Assembly: GCF_003634455.1 (NCBI RefSeq)
Contig: NZ_RBLC01000001.1
Span: 1,189,927 to 1,253,926, forward strand
Origin: Flavobacterium endophyticum
Lineage (GTDB): Bacteria; Bacteroidota; Bacteroidia; Flavobacteriales; Flavobacteriaceae
DNA length: 64,000 nucleotides
Reading direction: 5' to 3'
The notes beneath the pieces are model-generated. The model was not told the DNA's origin. It made no database searches and worked only from the letters and a program-made list of their open reading frames with translations. Position 1 is the first letter of the stretch, and each line of letters starts with the position of its first letter. Positions 1 through 8,210 of this stretch are shown here, piece by piece. The translations under genes and the position numbers were made by a program.

Positions 1-459
1 GAAACGGATATGGCCATCGTCTGCTCGGTAGCCGTGAACCTGTACCATACGTCCTGCGAGGAGCCTGGCGCACACGACGGTGCTGCCCCGTCCTGCAGCG
101 CGCCGCTGAACGTGCCGAAGGTATTGGTGCAGGTACTATTAGGTGCCAGCAGCGCGGCATTCGCGCAGGTATCGTTCGCCGGCTTCGGCAAGGCCTGCAG
201 GCAGATGTTGAAGCCCAGCGTATGGATGGTCGCCGAAGCATTCAGCACGCGCACGTAGTAGGTCCTGCCCACCACAAAGTCTGTATTATAGTAGCCCACG
301 GAATTCATGTCAGAGGCAATGCACTTGAATCGGTTGCCCGTGCAGCTGTCCTCGTAGATTTCCATGGCAAAGTACATCGTCCAGCCCGTCGTGGCCCTGG
401 AAACGGATATGGCCATCGTCTGCTCGGTAGCCGTAAACCTATACCATACGTCCTGCGAG
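1..459. repeat. Tandem coding repeat, 399-bp period
   Basis: The first 60 bases of the window reappear at 400-459 with two mismatches (58/60 by eye). This is one whole 133-codon module apart on the minus-strand gene. Only one full period and the edge of the next are visible, so the copy number is unknown. Confidence 0.85.
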
Positions 460-632
460 GCATTTGGCGCGCAGGTAGGGGCAGCTCCGCTAAGAGTCAT
501 TCCATTAAATGTTCCGCTTATGTTAGTACAGTTAGCGCTCGGAGTTAATTGTATTGCATTAGAGCATTCGTCATTGGCATAGGAGGTAATGTGCCAAAAA
601 AAGACAAAAAAGAGTAAGAGACGTTTTGTCAT
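1..632 (-). CDS. Secreted repeat-domain protein, N-terminal part only
   Basis: The reading frame starts with ATG at 632 and runs off the left edge of the window, so about 210 residues are visible. It opens with a signal peptide (MTKRLLLFFVFFWHITSYA) followed by a module beginning NDECSNAIQL and containing DVWYRFTAT. A second module starting NDTCANAALL follows and is cut off. The modules repeat with a period of 399 bp (133 residues). They look like the beta-sandwich modules common in very large T9SS-exported flavobacterial surface proteins, but I cannot name the family. Positions 1-60 and 400-459 differ at only two bases. Most of 1-460 is visibly GC-richer than 460-632 and the neighbouring genes. 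The C-terminus, where a sorting domain would be expected, lies outside the window. Confidence 0.75.
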   Translation of the reverse strand, partial: MTKRLLLFFVFFWHITSYANDECSNAIQLTPSANCTNISGTFNGMTLSGAAPTCAPNASQDVWYRFTATEQTMAISVSRATTGWTMYFAMEIYEDSCTGNRFKCIASDMNSVGYYNTDFVVGRTYYVRVLNASATIHTLGFNICLQALPKPANDTCANAALLAPNSTCTNTFGTFSGALQDGAAPSCAPGSSQDVWYRFTATEQTMAISV

Positions 633-748
633 AAATAGTTATTGATTTTGATTGTTGATTACGTCGGTAAATTTAGATTTCTGGCCACAATTAGTTATGT
701 AATCATGTTGCCAGATTATGCATCATTGTTGCATTTAACTGAAAATCA

Positions 749-3352
749 CTACTTTTTAAGAAAGTGGCTTGGTGATTTTCCAAAGTATTCCGTAAAGGAT
801 TTTGTGAAATAGGATTGGCTGCTGAAGCCGCATTTATACGCAATTTCGGTGATGTTTCCTTCGTTGCCAGACAAAAGGTCTTTGGCTTTTTCAAGACGAA
901 TCATGCTGATGAAATTGGTTGTGGAGAATCCTGTGAGTGCCGTTAATTTTCGATGAAGCTGGCTTCGGCTGACCGACATGTCATTAGAAAGTTCTGTAAC
1001 CGAATAATCTTGATTATCGATATTGCTGATGATGCTAGCGATAACTTTATTGACGTATGCGTTTTGGCTCTTGGTTCGTTCTTCGAATGTTTTTTCAGAT
1101 TGGATGGAGTCTTTATACGCTTCTTTATTTCGCTGGACAGTGGCAAACAAGTTCTGTATCGTCAGCTTTAATTCTTCTGGTGAAAAAGGTTTCGAAATAT
1201 AAGCGTCGGCTCCGTGCTGCAGTCCTTTCAAACGGCTTTCCAGCGAGGCTTTTGCAGAAAACAAGACAACAGGCAGATGGCTTGTCAATTCGTCTGCACG
1301 GATTTCCTGCAGCAATTCGATTCCGTCTTTTTCTGGCATCATGATGTCGGAAAGGACAATATCTGGCAAATTTTCACGAATCATGCCTATAGCTTCCTGT
1401 CCGTTTTTGGCATGCAGGACCTGGAAGTTTTCTTTCAGTACAGACATACTGAAAACGGCTGTATCGGCGTCATCCTCTACTAATAGGAGTAACGGAATGC
1501 CATCATTATGAATCGTTGTATCAACCGCAGCAGTAAATTCTTGTATCGGAAGAGACACGATAAATGTGGTTCCCGCAGGACTGCTTTGAAGCTCGATTGT
1601 TCCTTGCGCCAAGTCTACCAATTCTTTCACCAATGACAAGCCTATGCCCGTGCCATTGACATCCGACGTTTCTTTTCCTCTGAAAAAACGCTGGAACACT
1701 TTTTTCTGTTCTTGCTTGGGAATTCCCGGACCGTTATCATTTACGCGGATTATCAGCTTGCCAACCTCTAGGATAGACGTGACTTGGATTTCTGATGTTG
1801 GAGGACAATATTTTACAGCATTCCCGATAAGATTGGAAAGTATCTTTTCTAAAGCATTTGAAGGAAATGAATAGTGTTTTTCGGCATTATTCTTAGTGTG
1901 GACAATACGTATGTCTTTGAATTTTGCTTCGCCTGCAAAACTGTCGATGTTGTTTTCAATAAAACCATCAAGATTTCCGGTCGTGTAATGCAGCTGAAAG
2001 TTTCCTTTTCGCAATTTTGACGCGTCCAGCAGTTCATTGACCAAGCCCATCAGCTTTTTCGAATTGCGTTCCATCAAGACCAGCTGCTCCTGATGCGGGG
2101 TCTCCGGATGCTGCTTCATCATCTGGATAGGTCCGTCGATAAGCGTGAGCGGTGTTTTTATGTCATGTACTATGTTTTCGAACAGCCTGAGTTTTTCCTG
2201 CTCAAATTTTCGGGTAATCTTTCTTCTCTGGAAGATCAGGTACATAATGAATCCGGCAATCACAAACAGCGAAACGGCACCGAATAAAAGCCAAATCTGC
2301 TGGTTTTTAGCTTTTTCAATTGCATGCTTGTGCCGCTGGATTTCTTTTTCCTTTTTTTCGGTTTGGTATTTGATTTCCAGTTCTTCGATTTCTTTTTTGT
2401 TGGTTGCTGCAAGCAGGCGCTGGCGCGTTTCGGTTTCCAGCTTTTTATAATGATGGGCATTTTTAAAGTCTCCCATCGACTCATATAAAGCGCTCATCCT
2501 TTCAAACAAAGCAGGCTTATAGGGGTCTTCTGGCCTCAATTCATTTACGGCAATCGCTTTTTTCATGTATTCGATTGCTTTGGAGTAGTTTTTCTTCTCC
2601 AGATAATAATCGCCCAAATTCTGATGGGTAGTCATCATGTTGAGATAGTCCTTGTTTTTTTCAGAAAGCACAAGGCCTTTTTCGTAATAGTAAACGCAAG
2701 AATCCGATTTTGTACCCTGATAGGCCGCCCCGAGAGAGTTATAGACTGTGGCCAGATAATTGTCCTGCTTGTTTTTTAGAAGTGTTCTTTCTGCTTCCTT
2801 CAGCGTCTTTATGGCCTCATCAAAAGATTGGTTCATGATCTGCAGAGCCGCGAGATTTGCGGCGATAAAGGAATAGTATTGGTAGTCGTTCGCCTCTTTC
2901 TTAGCCTGCGCCGCCTGCTTCAGATAGGACTCTGCTTTCTTTGGATCGTTCAGGTAAAAATAACAAGTGCCTATGCCGTTGTATAGTGTTCCCGCTAGGG
3001 ATTTTTCATTGTGCTTTTCAGCCAGCTCAAGACCTTTTAGGTAAGAAGCAATGGCTTCCTTCATCTTGTTTTGTTTCTGATAGGCTTCTGCAATCAACGC
3101 ATACGAACGGATCACGACGGTCTGATTGTTTGTTTTTTTTCCGATGGCTTGCGCAATGCGGCTGTAGTAGATGCAAGAATCTTGATGGGTTGGCAAAAAA
3201 TGTCTCGCAATTTCCAGGTTGAGCTCGCCTTTTCGAGGCTCTTCTGCTTTTTTTAGGAGGGTCTGCAGTGAATCTGCAGTATTTTGGGAGTGCGACTGTT
3301 GGGGTAAAAGAACACAAAAAAATAATGTCAGGTAAAAAACAAAATTTGCCAT
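749..3352 (-). CDS. TPR-containing hybrid histidine kinase with response regulator and AraC output
   Basis: This 867-residue protein combines a whole signalling pathway in one chain. In order it has a signal peptide (1-23), TPR-like helices at about 75-310, a coiled segment, one transmembrane helix (about 353-374), a HisKA box with probable phospho-His396 (VHDIKTPLT), a HATPase domain (NLIGNAVKY; DNGPGIP about 539-545; GTGIGLSLV about 567-575), a receiver domain with probable phospho-Asp669 (DIVLSDIMMPEKDG), and an AraC-type HTH (about 765-867). The TPRs lie outside the cytoplasm, replacing the beta-propeller of classical Bacteroides hybrid two-component systems, so the ligand may be a peptide or protein (inference). 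It stands alone on the minus strand. Its neighbours are secreted surface proteins, which are possible but unproven targets. Confidence 0.92.
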   Translation of the reverse strand: MANFVFYLTLFFCVLLPQQSHSQNTADSLQTLLKKAEEPRKGELNLEIARHFLPTHQDSCIYYSRIAQAIGKKTNNQTVVIRSYALIAEAYQKQNKMKEAIASYLKGLELAEKHNEKSLAGTLYNGIGTCYFYLNDPKKAESYLKQAAQAKKEANDYQYYSFIAANLAALQIMNQSFDEAIKTLKEAERTLLKNKQDNYLATVYNSLGAAYQGTKSDSCVYYYEKGLVLSEKNKDYLNMMTTHQNLGDYYLEKKNYSKAIEYMKKAIAVNELRPEDPYKPALFERMSALYESMGDFKNAHHYKKLETETRQRLLAATNKKEIEELEIKYQTEKKEKEIQRHKHAIEKAKNQQIWLLFGAVSLFVIAGFIMYLIFQRRKITRKFEQEKLRLFENIVHDIKTPLTLIDGPIQMMKQHPETPHQEQLVLMERNSKKLMGLVNELLDASKLRKGNFQLHYTTGNLDGFIENNIDSFAGEAKFKDIRIVHTKNNAEKHYSFPSNALEKILSNLIGNAVKYCPPTSEIQVTSILEVGKLIIRVNDNGPGIPKQEQKKVFQRFFRGKETSDVNGTGIGLSLVKELVDLAQGTIELQSSPAGTTFIVSLPIQEFTAAVDTTIHNDGIPLLLLVEDDADTAVFSMSVLKENFQVLHAKNGQEAIGMIRENLPDIVLSDIMMPEKDGIELLQEIRADELTSHLPVVLFSAKASLESRLKGLQHGADAYISKPFSPEELKLTIQNLFATVQRNKEAYKDSIQSEKTFEERTKSQNAYVNKVIASIISNIDNQDYSVTELSNDMSVSRSQLHRKLTALTGFSTTNFISMIRLEKAKDLLSGNEGNITEIAYKCGFSSQSYFTKSFTEYFGKSPSHFLKK

Positions 3353-3744
3353 AGGTTTTATAGGGGGACTGTGGTATATGCTTCTGAATTGTTTACAAAA
3401 CTATTAAAATTCTTTACAATTCCTATTCTGCCGAAATGCAAACACCGCTTTTACGCCTAAAATATGTTGCAAAAATCTGCTTTCTCAGGCAAATTGTTAA
3501 TAAGTTTTTAATTGCCGTGAAACTTCAAGATAAAATAACGCCTAATTTTCGCTTCTCTGTAAACTGCCGTTATTCCCGCCCGGCGATAGGATTCCCAAAA
3601 AAACTGACGGCCTTTATTTCTAGGGCCGCAGCCAAGCTATTTAGAGCAACAGTAACAACATTTCGCAAGCGAAAACTTGTCAGGAATTGTCCTGCGCCCT
3701 GTTTTCTGCGGATTAAATTTAGATAACATTAAAACCAGATAACT
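3353..3744. other. Intergenic region between divergent genes, no gene seen
   Basis: These 392 bases separate the hybrid kinase from the secreted protein at 3745, so promoters for both must lie here. I could not place a convincing TAnnTTTG element. A 96-codon open frame at 3436-3726 has a basic, low-complexity translation without family features, and I do not call it a gene. Confidence 0.6.
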
Positions 3745-4659
3745 ATGAAAACGATCTACACCTTATTTCTTGCGTTCACGTCAGCAGCAGCCTTTGCCCA
3801 GCAGACCATTTCTTTCGAAACGTCAGAAGGCTATCAGCCCGGAACCTTACACCAGCAAAATGGCTGGGAAGTGACAGAAGGCTCTGGCGGCTTTCTTCTC
3901 AATCAGGTCGTAAGCAATGAAAAGGCTTCTGCTGGCAGTTTTTCTTTTAAAAATGCTTTCGAGCCTAGCTTTAACGACCAGTTTTTACCGATATTCGGGG
4001 CTTCAAAAATTTTCGATGTGCCTCAGGGGTTTGCTAATTTCACCATCACTTATGATGTATTGGCTACAGAACAGCAGGGCTCTGACTTTGAATTCACGCT
4101 CTTTGCCATAGACGGCAACGAAGAATATGTGCCTGTTGCCGGAGTCGGCATCGAAAACAGAGGGTATATCTACTTGATCAAAGATGTAAATTACGGCATT
4201 CTCTATGCCGAGGCCGAGTGGACTCCTAACCAATGGGTCGCCATCAAGATTGAGGTTACTGCAGATGCAATCAAGTACTATGTCAATAATGTCTTAGAAA
4301 AAACCATCGACAATTATACCGATCTGGAGATTGCCGGCTTTACTATGCTGCACAATAATTATGGCGGTAATGCGTATTATGACAATTTTATAATCACCAG
4401 CGGAAGCTTGGGCACGACTCCTGTTGAGAATCCTTCTTTTGCAGTATATCCAAATCCGGTTCAAGCGACTGTTTCTATCGCATTGCCTTCCAATGCAGCA
4501 CTAGCGGAAGCGGCATTTTATACAATTACCGGACAAAAGGTGCTGCAGACCAATCGAAGCGAGAATATCGACATCAGCGCGCTGGCTGCCGGAACGTATT
4601 TTCTTAAAGGCAGTACTACAGACGGAACGTCATTCGCTAAAAAGATTATAAAAAGATAA
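3745..4659 (+). CDS. Secreted protein with T9SS type A sorting domain
   Basis: The 304-residue product has a clear signal peptide ending AAAFAQ, a central region of about 190 residues and a C-terminal T9SS sorting domain (about 228-304). The sorting domain shows the usual pattern: FAVYPNPV, then ITGQKVLQ, then LAAGTYFLK, ending KKIIKR. The central part (aromatic and acidic, with motifs such as GFTMLHNNYGGNAYYDNF) resembles a concanavalin/LamG-like jelly-roll that would bind carbohydrate; this is inference from composition. The protein should be exported through the outer membrane and either anchored to lipopolysaccharide or released. It is monocistronic, with no gene within 500 bp downstream. 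The start is ATG with a standard signal peptide immediately after it. Confidence 0.85.
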   Translation: MKTIYTLFLAFTSAAAFAQQTISFETSEGYQPGTLHQQNGWEVTEGSGGFLLNQVVSNEKASAGSFSFKNAFEPSFNDQFLPIFGASKIFDVPQGFANFTITYDVLATEQQGSDFEFTLFAIDGNEEYVPVAGVGIENRGYIYLIKDVNYGILYAEAEWTPNQWVAIKIEVTADAIKYYVNNVLEKTIDNYTDLEIAGFTMLHNNYGGNAYYDNFIITSGSLGTTPVENPSFAVYPNPVQATVSIALPSNAALAEAAFYTITGQKVLQTNRSENIDISALAAGTYFLKGSTTDGTSFAKKIIKR

Positions 4660-5189
4660 TCAGGCTAGAAAAGAAAGGCTTCTCTTTAACATTTCAATTT
4701 CCCAAATCTTGACAATTATTAGATTTTATAACAGAATAGGGCCTCAAAAAAATCGATACTTCAATTTTTTAAACCTTAAAAAAACAATTTCTGATTTCGG
4801 TGTTAACAGCCGATTTAAAGTTTGAAAAGTGGAGAAAACTTTATAAGTTTACTGTACTGATTTTAGAAAGAAATTAATGAACAATCCATTTATAATGAAG
4901 CGTATGGCTTGCATCTGCTGCTCGAAAAACGAGGAGTGATTTGTCAGCTTTAGCAATTTATAAAACGATTCAAGCATAACAAAAACTCCTCAAGAAATTG
5001 GGGAGTTTTTGTTATTTAAAGCATTATATAAACTATGGTTTCAAACTTATCACTTTTAAACGAAATGTGCTGCTGTCTGCTTTTGTGGTCCAGAGGTAGC
5101 CGCCCTATTTATAACGCCCCGATATAATTAGCCCCGCCAAAGCCTCTTGAAATTCTCAACAGGCTTTTTCTATATCACAGAACAAACGA
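4660..5189. other. Intergenic region without a visible gene
   Basis: This stretch of 530 bases is AT-rich in its first two thirds and holds one strong hairpin (4978-5013). Short complementary words (AGAGG at 5092-5096 and CCTCT at 5143-5147) flank the leader of the cysteine genes but are too short to be called a riboswitch. No open frame with coding character was seen. Confidence 0.5.
4978..5013 (+). terminator. Hairpin terminator
   Basis: A perfect 12-bp stem (4978-4989 with 5002-5013, core AAAAACTCC/GGAGTTTTT) carries its own T-run in the right arm. It is symmetrical enough to work in both directions, and is 320 bp beyond the T9SS gene and 180 bp before cysE. Confidence 0.7.
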
Positions 5190-6053
5190 ATGTCAAACTT
5201 TAAAAAACGAATCCCTCTTGCCATGCCCGAGAAGTCAAAAAACAAATCGCTCTACCAGTCTAATTTTTCGGAGAAAAAGATTTTTCTGGACAAGAAAAAA
5301 GCGAGCTATTGGATTACCGAATTAGCGTCCTGGCTTTTCTGCAGCCAGAAAGAATATATTGATTTTAGCTTTTTCGAAAAGAAGGAATTTGAACTGAAAC
5401 TGCTGCTGAAAGAACTCTTAGAAGCCGAATCGTTTGCTGAAAAAGAAGCCTCGCAACTATCCGAAGCCTTTTTTGAGAACGCAGCCTCGCTGCACAAGCT
5501 GCTATCGGAAGACTTAAAAGCCGTGCTGGAATTTGACCCTGCGGCCAAATCAAGAAACGAAGTCATCCTCGCCTATCCTGGATTCTTTGCGGTCACGGTC
5601 TACCGCACCGCTCATATATTGTGGCAAGAAAAGGCGCTTACCTTGGCCCGACTGGTTTCGGAATATGCCCACAGTGCCACCGGAATTGACATCCATCCGG
5701 GAGCGGTTATCGGCGAACGGTTTTTTATCGACCACGGAACGGGAGCGGTTATCGGCGAGACGACTATTATAGGAAACGACGTGAAAATTTACCAAGGCGT
5801 TACCCTAGGCGCTCTAAGCGTGAGCAAAGACAAGGCCGAAGAAAAACGGCATCCGACCATCGAAGACGGCGTGATTATCTATTCCAACGCGACCATTTTG
5901 GGCGGCAGCACGGTCGTCGGAAAAGGAGCTGTCATCGGAGGCAACGTCTGGATTACCAATTCCATTCCGGCAGAATCGCTCGTCTTCCACAAAAGCGAAA
6001 TCATCATCAAGAGCAAGCAGGTATTTCCAGAAGCGCTCAATTTCAGCATCTAA
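5190..6053 (+). CDS. cysE: Serine O-acetyltransferase
   Basis: This enzyme makes O-acetylserine from serine and acetyl-CoA, the first step of cysteine synthesis. The 287-residue product has an alpha-helical N-terminal half and a left-handed beta-helix of hexapeptide repeats at about 165-265, including HPGAVIG, IDHGTGAVIGET, YQGVTLG and GGNVWI. The His/Asp pair in the FIDHGTG segment is typical of the active site. It lies 37 bp before the cysteine synthase gene on the same strand, so the two probably form an operon, fitting the known SAT/OASS complex. The assigned ATG at 5190 gives a basic leader; a second in-frame ATG at 5223 is also possible. Confidence 0.93.
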   Translation: MSNFKKRIPLAMPEKSKNKSLYQSNFSEKKIFLDKKKASYWITELASWLFCSQKEYIDFSFFEKKEFELKLLLKELLEAESFAEKEASQLSEAFFENAASLHKLLSEDLKAVLEFDPAAKSRNEVILAYPGFFAVTVYRTAHILWQEKALTLARLVSEYAHSATGIDIHPGAVIGERFFIDHGTGAVIGETTIIGNDVKIYQGVTLGALSVSKDKAEEKRHPTIEDGVIIYSNATILGGSTVVGKGAVIGGNVWITNSIPAESLVFHKSEIIIKSKQVFPEALNFSI

Positions 6054-6090
6054 ATAAAAAGCATCCTTAAATTTAAAAAATAGAAAGAAC

Positions 6091-7002
6091 ATGAAAGCAA
6101 ATAGTATTTTAGAAACCATCGGCAAGACGCCCGTGGTGAAAATCAACCGATTGTTTGGCGAGACCAAGAACATCTGGATAAAACTAGAAAGAAACAATCC
6201 CGGAAACAGTATCAAAGACCGTATCGCCTTGGCCATGATCGAAGATGCTGAGGCAAAAGGACTGCTCAAGCCGGGCAGCGTGATTATTGAGCCGACATCG
6301 GGCAATACCGGAATCGGACTGGCGATCGTGGCGGCAGTCAAAGGCTATAAGGTCATTTTAGTCATGCCAGAATCCATGAGCGTGGAGCGCCGAAAATTGA
6401 TGGAAATTTACGGCGCCGAGTTCGAGCTGACGCCGCGCGAGAAAGGAATGAAAGGGGCTATCGAAAGAGCCAATGAACTGGTAGCCGAAACGCCCAATGC
6501 TTGGTCGCCGAAACAGTTTGAGAATCCTGCGAACGTGGAAGTACATAAAAACACTACGGCTCAAGAAATACTAGAGGATTTTCCGGACGGACTGGATTAT
6601 ATCATCACGGGTGTGGGCACCGGCGGACATATCACGGGCGTAGCCGAAGTCCTGAAGAAAAAGTTCCCTAACCTGAAAGTCATAGCCGTCGAGCCCGAAC
6701 TGTCGCCAGTCTTGAGCGGCGGAAGCCCATCGCCCCATCCTATCCAAGGAATCGGCGCTGGTTTTGTGCCACAGAACTACCACGGCGATGCAATTGATGA
6801 AATCATTCAGGTAAGCAAGGAAGATGCTTTTGACTATGCGAGGGCTGTTGCAAAAAAAGAGGGCATCTTGGCAGGAATTTCTACAGGCGCTTCTTTGGCC
6901 GCTGTCGCAAAAAAAATAGCTTCGCTGCCAGACGATGCGCGAATACTGACTTTTAATTATGATACGGGGGAACGCTACCTTTCTATCGAAGGCCTTTTCT
7001 AG
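6091..7002 (+). CDS. cysM: Cysteine synthase (O-acetylserine sulfhydrylase)
   Basis: This PLP enzyme replaces the acetyl group of O-acetylserine with sulfide to give cysteine. At 303 residues it has the normal family length. The PLP lysine is expected at about residue 42 in NPGNSIKDR, the substrate loop is [10 protein letters not shown] (about 69-78), and the phosphate-binding glycine loop is [10 protein letters not shown] (about 175-184). Near the C-terminus ISTGASLAA supplies the serine that contacts the pyridine ring. Loop sequences such as NPGNSIKDR lean towards CysM-like enzymes, but a CysK assignment cannot be excluded. It is co-directional with cysE and 37 bp behind it. The 21-bp repeat array begins about 100 bp after the stop codon. 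Confidence 0.9.
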   Translation: MKANSILETIGKTPVVKINRLFGETKNIWIKLERNNPGNSIKDRIALAMIEDAEAKGLLKPGSVIIEPTSGNTGIGLAIVAAVKGYKVILVMPESMSVERRKLMEIYGAEFELTPREKGMKGAIERANELVAETPNAWSPKQFENPANVEVHKNTTAQEILEDFPDGLDYIITGVGTGGHITGVAEVLKKKFPNLKVIAVEPELSPVLSGGSPSPHPIQGIGAGFVPQNYHGDAIDEIIQVSKEDAFDYARAVAKKEGILAGISTGASLAAVAKKIASLPDDARILTFNYDTGERYLSIEGLF

Positions 7003-7107
7003 ACTCGGCCTCGGTAGGGTGCGTGTTTTTATCAATTGCAGCCCAGAAGAGTGCAACAGACTGCGCAGAAGGGTATGATTGATGCTTTTTTGAGGCAAAA
7101 AGAGCCG

Positions 7108-7310
7108 TAAATGGCGTTCCATCACCCGCGCACGGCCCTCGGAACCCCGCCGATGGCGTTCGGAACGCCATTCGTGGGGTTCTTGACGTATAAATTGGCG
7201 TTACCCTACGCCAATTTTGGCGTTCGGAACGTGTCTTTTGGCGTCAGGCAACGCCATTCGCGGGTGATGGAACGCCATCCGCGGGGTTCTGAACGCCAAA
7301 TGCGACATTC
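7108..7310. repeat. Degenerate 21-bp palindromic tandem repeat array
   Basis: About nine or ten imperfect copies of a unit built round GGCGTTC-G-GAACGCC follow one another at 21-bp spacing, with an occasional 22. Unit cores begin near 7113, 7134, 7155, 7176, 7197, 7219, 7240, 7261 and 7283. The best copy, 7153-7171, is a perfect 19-bp palindrome with one central base. The array is much GC-richer than its surroundings. A period divisible by three keeps frames open on both strands, and the end of the unknown gene at 7244 is translated from it. Confidence 0.85.
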
Positions 7311-8002
7311 AGTTCGATAATTTCTGACGTATAGAAATCAAAAATAAAGATCTTGTCAAAATCCGATTCGAAAGTCTTGGCCTGTATCGCCTCATCAATC
7401 AAGAACGACTTGCAGCAATGGTCGATAGAGCTTAAGATTAAGACGAGCCATTGTTTTTCGTGCACCGCTTGAATCGGCTGGCTCTTGGCAATGATTCCTG
7501 CAATAGCGCTGCTGCTGCACTCGACAATCTTGAAATCGCGGTTGACAATTTTGAGTTCCGAAGAAGGCAGCTTGCGGATGCGTTCTACATATTTATATAA
7601 GATGACCTCGCCTTTGATGCCCGAAATAATTTCGTTTTTCAGGTTCTGCATTTCTCCAGCATCAAAATTAGCATTCGGCTTCCTGAATTCTACATTATAG
7701 AGTCCGGTATATCGGGAACCTAAAGCTGTCAATTCGATTTCGATTTCTAAAAGGATTTTTGAGATGGCGTTTTTTTTCTGGTTCAAGAGCAGGTCTGCGC
7801 ACTGCACGTTAATCTTCTCTGGGCCTTCGGAGCTCCCGATGATGAGCTCTCCTTTTTGCGAAATGATGGCCTCGCCGTCATACGACTCAGCAAATTTCCA
7901 CAAATCAACAATTGCTTTGATTTCTTGCTCTTTCACCCTTTTTTTCTGCTTTGAGCTTTCTATGGCATCCATCCAGTTTTCTATTGCTTGAATCATCTTC
8001 AT
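7244..8002 (-). CDS. Unknown protein whose C-terminus is encoded by the repeat array
   Basis: I do not recognise this 252-residue protein. It is soluble, charged and helical in character (MKMIQAIENWMDAIESSKQKKRVKEQE at the start contains two possible ATG codons, 8002 and 7996). It has no signal peptide, membrane helix or obvious catalytic motif. From about residue 233 the sequence changes abruptly from ordinary protein (FDFYTSEIIELN) to VAFGVQNPADGVPSPANGVA, the direct translation of the 21-bp repeats. The native stop codon was probably lost when the array entered or expanded, so the last 20 residues are likely an added tail. No operon partner is visible: the gene faces the cysteine genes and its promoter region faces the LytS gene. 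Confidence 0.65.
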   Translation of the reverse strand: MKMIQAIENWMDAIESSKQKKRVKEQEIKAIVDLWKFAESYDGEAIISQKGELIIGSSEGPEKINVQCADLLLNQKKNAISKILLEIEIELTALGSRYTGLYNVEFRKPNANFDAGEMQNLKNEIISGIKGEVILYKYVERIRKLPSSELKIVNRDFKIVECSSSAIAGIIAKSQPIQAVHEKQWLVLILSSIDHCCKSFLIDEAIQAKTFESDFDKIFIFDFYTSEIIELNVAFGVQNPADGVPSPANGVA

Positions 8003-8114
8003 CTTTTTTTATTCAAAAATAGAGCGAACACCAAAGCTGGCTGGCTTTTTTATACGAACCGCCTTTTATTTTATACTAAATCCTTAATTGTGGTACTAAA
8101 AATACTTCGGATAG

Positions 8115-8148
8115 GGTTTTGTATAATTTAATTCAGGTTTTGTATAAT
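8115..8148 (+). promoter_or_regulatory. Direct-repeat operator, probable LytTR binding site
   Basis: The 13-mer GGTTTTGTATAAT occurs exactly twice, at 8115-8127 and 8136-8148, with starts 21 bp apart (two helical turns). LytTR-type regulators (AgrA, for example) bind two direct repeats about 21 bp apart upstream of their promoters, and the downstream operon encodes such a regulator. The pairing with this regulator is inference. Confidence 0.6.
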
Positions 8149-8156
8149 ATAATATC

Positions 8157-8184
8157 TTGTTAAACAGTTTTTAAGTTACTTCGC
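8157..8184 (+). promoter_or_regulatory. Candidate promoter of the LytS/LytT operon
   Basis: TTG at 8157-8159 and TACTTCGC at 8177-8184, separated by 17 bp, approximate the Bacteroidota TTG-N17..23-TAnnTTTG pattern (one mismatch in the -7 element). They lie directly downstream of the direct repeats and 27 bp before the start codon. Confidence 0.5.
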
Positions 8185-8210
8185 ATCAAAATTAACAGCA
8201 AGCAAAAGCT

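Noticed and set aside
10..582. Three plus-strand ORFs at the left edge
   Set aside because: They are shadows of the minus-strand repeat protein; opposite strand frames stay open because of the GC-rich repeat.
3436..3726. 96-codon ORF on the plus strand between the hybrid kinase and the T9SS gene
   Set aside because: Basic, cysteine-dotted translation without signal peptide, domain or conserved pattern; occupies a promoter region of divergent genes.
5092..5147. Possible riboswitch in front of cysE
   Set aside because: Only five-base complementary arms (AGAGG/CCTCT) were found; no known SAM or other riboswitch core.
7108..7310. CRISPR array
   Set aside because: Units are contiguous palindromes without unique spacers and no cas genes are nearby.
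7111..7320. 69-codon plus-strand ORF across the 21-bp repeats
   Set aside because: Open only because a 21-bp period carries no stops; translation is just the repeat (GVRN, GTP words) with no other content.
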